From Neocallimastix lanati (nom. inval.) (lineage: Eukaryota > Neocallimastigomycota > Neocallimastigomycetes > Neocallimastigales > Neocallimastigaceae), in contig JACVTC010000076.1 of the NCBI GenBank assembly GCA_016946835.1, forward strand, positions 265,001 through 329,000: 64,000 bases of DNA, given 5' to 3'. The translations under genes and the position numbers were made by a program. This document shows, piece after piece, positions 1 through 8,800 of the stretch; position 1 is the stretch's first letter; each line of letters starts with the position of its first letter. The notes beneath the pieces were generated by a model. It saw only the letters and a program-made list of their open reading frames with translations, ran no database searches and was not told the DNA's origin.

Positions 1-342
1 AATAAGTATTGATGATTTAGAAAAAAATAAAACATTTTTATAAACAAATAAACAATAATTATAAACAATTATTTTAATGAAATAACCAAACATGTTTTCT
101 CTTTTTATTTTATATTTAATTTACTTTTAACTATTTTTTTTTATTTCTTTTAATTTCATTAATTGTTTTTTATTTCTAAATTGTAAATAATTATTCTTTT
201 TATTTTTAATTTGTAAAAAGTGTAATTTTAAATAACATTATAAATACTTGTAAATTTCATATAAATATTATCTCTTGATTATTATTATTATTATTATTAA
301 ATAAATAACTAATATTTAAATAATTATTTTAGAATTTTAATA

Positions 343-397
<55 letters not shown>

Positions 398-1648
398 ATA
401 GAAAATTTTATAATTATTACACAAAAGAAGTGACAAATTTTTATAATAATGGTAGTCATGAATAAAAGTTCATGAAATAATTATTATACTTATCAATAAT
501 AATAACTCTATAAGTTATTTAATATAATAAATATGTTTTATTATAAGCACAAAATATGTTTTATTAAAAACGTTTTAAATAAATATATTAGAACACTTGT
601 TCTCTAACATTTAATGATAAATTTTTATTATATCATTTATTATATTTTTTTTATAATTATATTATTATATAAAATTTAATAACCGATGATTAATTAAAAT
701 AAATTTTTAACCAAATTTTTTCTAGAAAAAGATTAGAAGAAAAAATATAGAAAAGTTTCGATCTATAATCTATACTTATTGATCAATGTATTAATAGATA
801 AAACCATCATTTATAATGGATAAAATTCTAATAACTGATTTTTTTTAACTAATTATTAATAATAAAAAAGAATAAAAAAATAATATAAAATAAAAGTGAA
901 TAAAAAGTAAAAATAAAGTAAAAATATAAAATAATAAACTAATATATATTAATTATTAATTAGGAATAAGAATAAAGATAATATTTTATAAGAATATTTT
1001 ATAAGAATGGATTAATAACGTTAATTTTATTATAAATTATTAATTCTTTGCCATAATTATTTTCCTATATTCTAAATTAGGAATATTAATAATATTGAAA
1101 TTATTCAACTTAATATATTATTAATTTTATATATTTTTAAAAATTGCTCATTTATTTTTATACTTCTTCAATTTATAATTATTATAAAACTAAAATAATT
1201 ATAATATTCAAAAATTAATTTTACAGTGCTCATTGGCATGCTCCCATACCGAGCCCCAACAGTCTCGTACTCCTCCTGCCTGACTGAATAAAAAAATAAA
1301 AAAAAAGTTAATTATATCCCTACTTGAGTATTTCTACAAGAAAATAAAATAAATTATAAATTATTGTATTATGAAAACCCAAGTCTACTATTCATGATAA
1401 AAGATGAACATAAAAATCTATAATTATTATTAAAAATTAATAATATTTTTATTATTAAATGTATTTTTTTTTTTTTTTTTTTTAATCTTTAATATTTCTA
1501 TTATTTCTGTACAAAAACTATAAATAAATAAAAAAATTTGTGACTCATACTATGACATTTTCACACATATTTAATTTTGTGATTTGTTCCAAAGGAATGA
1601 GGAACTTTCTTAGCATAGTTAGTTATTTCATTGTCATCCGAAAATCCA
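1..1648. other. A+T-rich intergenic spacer
   Basis: No gene is supported here. The stretch is almost pure A+T with a poly(T) run at about 348-393, a second T run near 1461-1483 and short AAT tracts. The only compositional break is the G+C-richer block at 1225-1291, listed separately. The last ~80 bases lie downstream of the minus-strand tRNA-Cys, and a short T run on that strand (1641-1644) could be its Pol III terminator. Confidence 0.6.
1225..1291 (+). other. short G+C-rich block, exon-like or ncRNA remnant
   Basis: About 60 bases of balanced composition stand out in near-pure A+T. One plus-strand frame reads 21 codons from GTG at 1226 to TAA at 1289, preceded by a possible acceptor (TTTTACAG). 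The peptide contains MLPYRAPTVSYSSCLTE, which I do not recognise. No partner exon is visible upstream. It could be a terminal exon, a non-coding RNA fragment or a captured sequence. Confidence 0.25.
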
Positions 1649-1719
1649 GGGGCGTTCCGGATTTGAACCGAAGACCTATTGATCTGCAGTCAATTGCTCT
1701 ACCGCTGAGCTAACACCCC
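1649..1719 (-). tRNA. tRNA-Cys (anticodon GCA)
   Basis: Read on the minus strand, the sequence folds as a cloverleaf. The acceptor stem is GGGGTGT with ACGCCCC, the A box lies in TAGCTCAGCGGTAGAGC, the anticodon arm is ATTGA-CTGCAGA-TCAAT giving anticodon GCA, and the B box is GGTTCAAATCC. There is no intron. The gene is transcribed leftward, away from the LTR elements, whose first LTR base lies 15 bp upstream of its 5' end. It is the anchor of the whole 1734-39608 element pile. Confidence 0.95.
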
Positions 1720-1733
1720 ATTTTCAAAAATTT
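1720..1733. promoter_or_regulatory. upstream region of tRNA-Cys used as LTR-element target
   Basis: These 14 bp (ATTTTCAAAAATTT) separate the mature 5' end of tRNA-Cys from the first LTR, so they should cover the Pol III start and TFIIIB region. Their last four bases, ATTT, are the left copy of element A's target repeat. Versions of the same short target (ATTT, TTTG, TTTT) recur at the edges of the elements further out. An identical 14-bp gap is found at tRNA-Gly. Confidence 0.75.
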
Positions 1734-2574
1734 TGGTAAAGAACAAACATATAATGGATTATTAATTAGAATTTCAACTTACTTTAGAATCCATTATATT
1801 ATTCTTTACTTAATATTACTTTACTATATTTTCTATACTAAAATATTTTCTAAATATATTTATTTTTTTTATATTTTTATTAAAAGTTTCTAAAATATTA
1901 TCAATAATTTTATATTTTTATTATTAATATCAATATCTATAATTTAACCTTAAATTTTATTATTTTATTAAAGTGTTTATTATCAATATTAATATTTTAT
2001 TTTTATTTTCAAATATATTATTATATTATTATTATATTGTATCAATATTAAACTTGTATTCTTTTTAGTATTTTATTTTATTTTTAAATTGATTATTTTA
2101 TATTTTTATTCCCCACAAATAAAATCAAATCTTAATTGATTAATAATAAATATTAAATATATTATAGTTTTTAAATTTATTTTATATAAAATATAAGAAT
2201 ATTATATTAACATTCTTGATTAAAATAACTTTATTTTTCTGTAAAATCTTTTTAAATTTTGCTTGTTACTTTTCGTATATATTAAATAATTTAGTTTTAG
2301 TATACGAAAAATAATATAAAATTATATAAACAAAATTTATTAAAATAAAAATACTTATGAATTAGTTAATTTAAATTAATATAAAATTTTAAGTAATTAG
2401 TAATAGTAAATATTTTTTTTTTAAATATGATAATAAAATGTAGAAAGGCTTTACATATTTATTTTTTTTCAAAAAGTATAAATAAGTGAAGTTTTTCAAT
2501 AATTAAAATGTAGACAGAAAAAATATTAAAAATAAATAATTAAATAAAATTCTAATAAAACCCGAACCATAACA
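1734..2574 (+). repeat. Element A 5' LTR
   Basis: TG...CA long terminal repeat matching 9941-10781 over its whole length. It contains a TATA-like GTATAAATAAG near 2477, a plausible promoter, and a perfect 10-bp inverted repeat (TTTTCGTATA at 2270-2279 with TATACGAAAA at 2301-2310) in the presumed U3. An inverted solo copy of the same LTR lies at 27678-28501. Confidence 0.95.
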
Positions 2575-2643
2575 TAATTTATGGTGGAGATATCGGGGAA
2601 TATTAGAAAAATAAAATTTAATATTATTTATTAATTAAATTAT

Positions 2644-2831
2644 TTAACAAAGCCTTGGATATAGATTTCCGGGCTAAGTTTAACCTACATAGTAATTGGG
2701 CTAGTAGGCTCTGGACTGCTGTATTTTATATTGAATACAGTAGCCGTGGTACCCGCGTGGCATGACGCCGTGAAGAGGCAAGCTGCACGTCAGACAGGGT
2801 ATACTATCAGATTATCCATAAGTTTTGTTAA
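2644..2831 (+). other. leader RNA domain closed by a long-range helix (A)
   Basis: TTAACAAA...CTTGGATA (2644-2661) is complementary, with small bulges, to TATCC...AAGTTTTGTTAA (2813-2831), enclosing about 150 nt of unusually G+C-rich sequence with further internal pairing (for example CTGTATTTTA with TGAATACAG). A comparable closed domain occupies the leader of F at 30828-31065. It is an RNA structure candidate, not a gene. Confidence 0.5.
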
Positions 2832-2881
2832 ATAATAATAATTAATAATTTAATATTAATATTAATAATAATAAAAGTTAT

Positions 2882-2937
<56 letters not shown>

Positions 2938-3127
2938 GGAAAACTTTAGTTTTTGTAGTAACTTTATTTAATTATAGATTATAGATAAAAAAATAATAAT
3001 AAAAAAAAAAATAATAAAAAGTTAACAAATTTACGAAGTTAATATTCGAGTAAGACAGTGTTAGCTTGCAGGATATTAATTTCATAAACTCTTATTTACA
3101 ATTTTGCAAGGTTTTGTAGATTGTAAA

Positions 3128-3243
3128 CGCGAGTATCTCAAGGAACAAATCCTTGACAATTAGGCAAATACGCCCTAGAACTATAAAACCTTCACGCTGA
3201 AGGCAACTACACACTTCAACAGGTGATAGTTTGTTCACTCGCG
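3128..3243 (+). other. second folded leader domain of element A
   Basis: CGCGAGT (3128-3134) pairs perfectly with ACTCGCG (3237-3243). Inside lie two clear hairpins, TCAAGGA/TCCTTGA and CCTTCA/TGAAGG with a 3-nt loop. Just outside follows a TCAGG/CCTGA hairpin near 3260 whose loop reads TTCGATC, like a T-arm. No full cloverleaf is present. Confidence 0.5.
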
Positions 3244-3515
3244 CAGAAAATAAGAGGTGGGTCAGGTTCGATCCCTGATAAAACCCTGGTCATTCTTGCG
3301 AAGTGACGTTAAAATATATAGTTTTTTTTTTTATTTTTATTTTAGGCTTTTATAAATTTGTTCGCCTATTATTATTATTATTATTATTATTTTTTTTTTG
3401 CAATAAAATAAAAATATATATATATTTTTTCCTTTTATTAAAATAATAAATATTTCATTAATAAATTTTTTTTTTTAATAAATAATAAATTAAATTTTTC
3501 TTTAGTGTAGAACAA

Positions 3516-3570
<55 letters not shown>

Positions 3571-4626
3571 TTTTTTTAACCAATAGTATTATCATAGATA
3601 TAGATTTATATATGTAAAAAAAAAAAAAAAAAAAAAAAATTTTTAATTAATGATAAATATTAAAATAATAAGCAAAAAAAAATTTTTTTTTGTAGTACAA
3701 ATTTTTAATTTTTTTTTAAATAAGAATAAATTTTATAAATAAATTTTTTTTTTTATATTAATAATTCTAAATAATAAATTGTAATTTTTTTTTATGTTTA
3801 TCAGTTTATTTTATTTTATTTTTTAATATATACATGTACAATATATATATATAGAATATATAAAATTAGATTATTATTATTATTTTTCAAATAAGTGTAT
3901 TATTTTTATGATTTTATATAATTAAATTTTTTTTTTTTCGAAATTTTTATAATTGAAATATTTTTTTGTGTGTGTTAAATTTTCTATTATTCGTTATATA
4001 ATTAATTAAATTTTAATTAAAAAGAAAAATATAAATAAGCTGTCTTACAACTCTCTACGCGGGATAGTTGAACACCCACACATAATACTTTATTGTTTTG
4101 ATCTTGTTGATACTGGGAAGGATACGTTATTATCTTCTTTATTACTAACAATAAGTTAGCCAAATTAAAAAGAATTTAATATTGCTACCTTCTTTTTATT
4201 AAGTTTCTTAATAATTAACAATCGACATTATCAACTTATCAATAAAGAGCTAAGGGGACTTATTGTAAGAAGGGTTAACAAGCTATATATTTGATGGTTC
4301 AACACTATATAGTTTGGCTTGTATTTTAACTTTTTATTTAATATTTCATTAAATGTTATAACAAAGAATTAATAGAATAATAAATATATACAAAAAAAGA
4401 AATAAAAATAAAAATAAATATACATTATTATTATTATTTAAGTATTTATACAATTTGCTTTATGTTATATTAATTATTTTAATAAAGGAAATAAATATAT
4501 TAAATAAAATTAAATAAAGAAGTTATTACTACAAATAAATTTAAAAAAAAAAAGATTAAGATATACATATTTTGTGTATTAATGCTTAAGAGAATATAAT
4601 AAACATTAAAATTCATAATAAAAAGC

Positions 4627-4797
4627 TTCAGATTTTCAAATTGCGTTTTTGAGTCTGAATTTATTTTTTTTAGTTTCAGATTTTCGAAGGGTGTTTTCGA
4701 GTCTGAATTAATTTATCAGATTTTCAGAGAGAGATTCTGAGTCTGAATTATTATTGGAATAAAGAATTGGATTGTCAGAGGGTTTTCTGAGTCCATA
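4627..4797 (+). repeat. array of four related hairpins upstream of gag (A)
   Basis: Four tandem stem-loops start at about 4627, 4675, 4717 and 4767. Three have outer arms CAGA...TCTG and the fourth has TTGGA...TCCA. All share an inner TTTTC or TGTC ... GAGTC core. The outer stems vary while staying paired. The array ends about 118 nt before the gag AUG. Element H has a five-hairpin array in the equivalent place (58597-58804). Confidence 0.6.
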
Positions 4798-4914
4798 ATT
4801 ATATTAGTATAAAACAAAGATAAATTTATTTTTTTTTGTTATTAAATATATTTTTAAAGTAAACATATTTTTAAATTGGATATCATAGCATTAATACCAT
4901 TTTTAAATTTTCAA

Positions 4915-5811
4915 ATGGCTGAAAATAAAATCAATTTTAAAGAATTAAAAAAGGAATTAAAAGATATCGAGAAAATTTCAAAGGAAAATCTCGATATCAA
5001 ATCTTGGGAATCAGAAATCCGATTATGGATAAAACTTGAGGAAGTTACTGATCCCAAAAAGATTTTTACCGCCTGCTTACTCACGTCTACTGGAGAGCCT
5101 CGCGAAGTTATCCAGGATTTAATTGAAAATTACAGTACCGATTCTGAATCAGAAAGTGAGGACGAAGAAGAAGAAGAAGAATCTGATTCAGAAGAAAAGA
5201 AAAAAGATGAATATCCTTCCTTAAAGGAAATTGTAGAAGCAATAGAAACTTTTTATGGTCTTAAAGAAGACCAGAATATGTTACTTCGTGAGCTCCGTGC
5301 TTTAAGAATTAAAAGAAATGAGCGAGTAAAAGACTTTAATACTCGTTTCCGATCCATATATTTGAAATTAGATAAGAAAAGAAAGAAGCGAGTCAGTGTT
5401 CTCGATTATATTGATGCTCTTAGGAACAATGAAGAAGCTTGGAAAAAGGTCTCCCTTAAGGATGACATTTCTTTAAATCGGGCGTTTGACATTGCCGAAA
5501 AAGTTGATAGAGTAATGAATTTGAGACCCTCAAAAGAGTACTCAACTGAAATTGTCAACCCAAGAATAAATATCAGGAATAATTATCAAAACAACAGAAA
5601 GGTAGTAAGAGAGAATTATGAAGTTAGAAGCCCAAAAAGAAATAAAGATTACGAATTGGAGGACTTAACAAAAAAAATGAAAAATCTTACCATTAAAGCC
5701 TGTTTTTATTGTAGCGATCCAGGACATTTGCAGTATAATTGTCCTAAGTTAAATGCAATTATTCAAGAAAATAAGAAACGGTTATATAGTGGAAAATCTT
5801 TAAACCATTAA
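4915..5811 (+). CDS. gag: Element A gag (capsid/nucocapsid precursor)
   Basis: Gag of a Ty3/gypsy-group element, forming the cytoplasmic virus-like particle. I chose the ATG at 4915 (MAENKINFKELKK) because the gags of F and H begin the same conserved block shortly after their own ATG; upstream codons in this frame are not conserved. The N-terminal half carries the clade's signature block (LDIKSWESEIRLWI, TACLLTSTGEPREVIQDL), then an acidic Glu/Ser run, a capsid-like helical region (LKEDQNMLLRELRALRIKRNE, VKDFNTRFR), a basic linker, and one CCHC zinc knuckle, C-FY-C-SDPG-H-LQYN-C, near the C terminus. The gene ends in the recoding signal at 5799-5851. Confidence 0.9.
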   Translation: MAENKINFKELKKELKDIEKISKENLDIKSWESEIRLWIKLEEVTDPKKIFTACLLTSTGEPREVIQDLIENYSTDSESESEDEEEEEESDSEEKKKDEYPSLKEIVEAIETFYGLKEDQNMLLRELRALRIKRNERVKDFNTRFRSIYLKLDKKRKKRVSVLDYIDALRNNEEAWKKVSLKDDISLNRAFDIAEKVDRVMNLRPSKEYSTEIVNPRINIRNNYQNNRKVVRENYEVRSPKRNKDYELEDLTKKMKNLTIKACFYCSDPGHLQYNCPKLNAIIQENKKRLYSGKSLNH

Positions 5812-5851
5812 AAGGGAGAGGAAGCACTCCCTATAAAAATAAAATAGCTTC
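5799..5851 (+). promoter_or_regulatory. gag-pol programmed -1 frameshift signal (A)
   Basis: In the gag frame the heptamer is T-TTA-AAC (5799-5805), a classic slippery site. It is followed by an 8-nt spacer holding the gag stop, then stem GGGAG (5814-5818) / CTCCC (5827-5831) with an 8-nt loop. Loop bases GAAGC can pair with GCTTC at 5847-5851 to give a pseudoknot. Pol lies in the -1 frame with no early AUG. The same layout and spacing recur in C, D and H. Confidence 0.8.
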
Positions 5852-8800
5852 ATTACAATACAAATCCATTCCTAGTAGTACAAATGATTATAATAAGGAA
5901 GAAAAAGAAGATGCTTCCTATACTAATGAAACTCACAAAGAATCCGATAATGAGAATGATGTAGAATTTATAGTTAGTGCGACAAAAAGGAAGTTGACGA
6001 CTAACGATGAAACTAGTGAAAATAATGAAAAGAGACAACGTAAAAGTCTCAAAGATAATCCTACCCCTATAACAACTCCTGCAATAAGAAAGATAAAAGA
6101 GAAGGAAATAGAAAATAGAATAATTGTTAAAAATAAAAATCAACTACATCCTTCGATAATGGCGCAGCCTAATATAAATATTGAGAAAGCCAAAGAAAAA
6201 CAAATTCGGAATAAAGAAAGAGCTAACTTTGGAAATAACAAGGGAAAAAGGAAGGAAAGGGAGGATAATATTACTATAAGAGAAAAGCAAAGTCTGGATT
6301 CTTCAAAACAAAGAAATAGCATCAGTACTACTAGTGATAAAATGCATCAACGATTAAATAAATTAATCGATAATGAAAACGATAAAATTATTAAAACAAA
6401 ACAAATCAATGAAATGGAAGTTATTGAAGTTCCTGAAAAGCTTAATGACGAAGGTCATGAGAATATTACATTACAGAAGCTCATAGATTTTCAAGAGCCT
6501 AAAGAAAAAGCAACAATTAGTAGAACGCTTAGGAACATCAAGATGTGTAAGGATCAGGAAGAATATGATGTTTTACAAGATTTGAATGAAACCAAGTGTA
6601 ATATTAGTTTCGGTCAGCTCCTCAATGTTTCTCCAAAAGTCAGAAGTCAAGTAAGTCAAGGATTAAAATTAGAAAAACCTGAAAAGAAAATAATAGGTGC
6701 ATTAAACAATACTATTGCTGCTGCTACTTTGGTAAATAATATTGATCACTCTTATATTAGCAAAAGTAAGGAAACCTCAGAAGAAGATATTGCCATGGTT
6801 GATGTAACAGTAGATGAAATTCCTGGTAAAGCACTTATTGATTCTTGTAGTAACCTCAATGTTATCACAAAAAAATTTTATGAGAAATTACCTGGAAATT
6901 ATGAAGAAGTAGGTATTAGTCGTGGAAGGATACGTTTAGCGACTAAGAATGATGAGTATTCGGAAGGAATCATTGTACGAATACCTGTTAAGATTAATGA
7001 TTATAAAATGATAGTAGATTTTCGAATAATTGATGATGATGACCCATTTTATGATTTGTTGATTAATTTTCAAACTCAAGTAGAACACAATCTTTTTATC
7101 CATCCTATAAGATATAGTTTATGTCAATTTAATTCTCAAGGACTAATCGACGTTATAGCTCCTATTAATAATAATTTCCAAGAAGAAGAAAAATTAGTAT
7201 GTATAGTAAGGAAAATACTTGAAGATGAAGACACAACTAATGAATTAAAGAAACTTGAAGGTCTATCTCCGCAAGAGTATATCCATGATGAAAAATTTTT
7301 AGCAAGCCTTTGTAAAGATTATAAAGATGTAATAGTAAAATTACTTGAAGAAAACTTGGACATTATAGCGACATCTTCTGAAGAATTAACACCGTCAGAC
7401 TTGGCCCCTCATAAAATTAACTTGAAAGCGAACGCAAAACCTGTTAAACAAAGATGTTACAGAGTAACCAAATTCAAATCTGATATTATTAAAGAAGAAC
7501 TAATTAAACTTATTAAGAAAAAGCTAGTTGTACCATCATATTCAGAATGGTCTTCACCTGTTGTTGTGGTCCCAAAGGCTAATGGAAAATGGAGATTGTG
7601 TGTGGACTACCGCAAGGTGAATGATCTAACCGAAAAAGACTCTTATGCCCTTCCTTATATTGACGAGATATTTGACAGTCTAGATGGTGCCAAAATCTTT
7701 ACTACTATGGATCTATACTCAGGTTACCATCAAATCCTAATGGACGAAGAAAGTGTTGAAATAACCAGTTTTACAACCAAATTTGGCAACTACCAATTCA
7801 AAGTTATGCCTTTTGGATTAACTGGAGCTCCGGCTACCTTCCAACGGGAAATGAATAGAATTTTATTTCCTTTAATTGGAAAATGTGTTTTCAACTTTAT
7901 TGATGATATACTTATATATTCAAAAACTGTCGAAGAACATATCCAACACATAAAACAAGTATTAGCAATCTTCAAGGAACATAAATTAAAAATTAATATT
8001 GAAAAATGTCACTTTATGCAAACGGAAGTTGAAGTTCTTGGTCACAAGATTTCTACTAAGGGTCTTAGTCCTCAAAATAGTAAAATTGAAGCAATTAAAG
8101 CCTGGAAAGAACCCACGAATATACATGAGTTAAGATCATTCTTAGGTGCTGTAGGATATTATAGGAACTTTATAAATGAATATGCTCAAACCTCAGCTCC
8201 TCTTTGTAAGCTATTAAGAAAAGGCGTAAAATATAAATGGAATAATGAACAAAAACAAAGTTTTACCAAATTAAAAGAAAAATTAATTAATGCTCCTATT
8301 TTAAAATATCCTGATTTTTCCAAAGAATTCATTATTCGAACAGATGCATCATATGAAGGTATTGGTGGAGTTTTATTGCAGAAAGACGAATCGGAAATAG
8401 AACACCCGATTCATTTCATTAGCCGTAGCTTAACCAAAGCAGAAAAGAATTATGGAATAACCGATTTGGAAGGAACGGCTTTATATTATTGTATTACTAA
8501 ATTAAAACCTTATATTATGGGAAGCCCCTTTAGAACCATAGTTTTTACAGATCACAAACCTCTACTAGGTTTATTTAATAATAAGGAACCGAATAATGCA
8601 CGACAAACAAGATGGTGTTTGACTGCAAGTATGCTAAAAGTGGATATTCGCTATGAGCAAGGTAAAAAGAATGTAGTAGCCGACGCTTTATCTAGAATGA
8701 AGAACGATAAAGAACAAAAGGTATTAGCTATAAAAACGAATAAAGATGATGAAAATGATTCACTTTCTAAAGTAATTAAAGAATTTATTGAAGAAAAATT

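Larger units (their letters stand above)
2575..4914 (+). other. Element A leader (5' untranslated region)
   Basis: A 2.3-kb non-coding leader between LTR and gag. A PBS-like TGGTGGAGATATCGGGG starts 8-9 bases after the LTR. The same motif follows the F and H LTRs. The leader alternates near-pure A+T or poly(A) (2886-2934, 3523-3566, 3617-3639) with islands of balanced composition that fold (2644-2831, 3128-3243, about 4040-4330) and ends in a four-hairpin array (4627-4797). I see no real ORF in it. Likely roles are primer binding, packaging and internal translation signals; these roles are inference. Confidence 0.7.

Noticed and set aside
2886-2934. Poly(A) tail of a retroposed SINE or LINE
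   Set aside because: No target repeat or element body next to it; lies inside A's leader, and similar runs occur in all leaders.
3255-3285. tRNA gene suggested by GGTTCGATCCC in A's leader
   Set aside because: Only a T-arm-like hairpin; no A box, anticodon arm or acceptor stem at the right distance.
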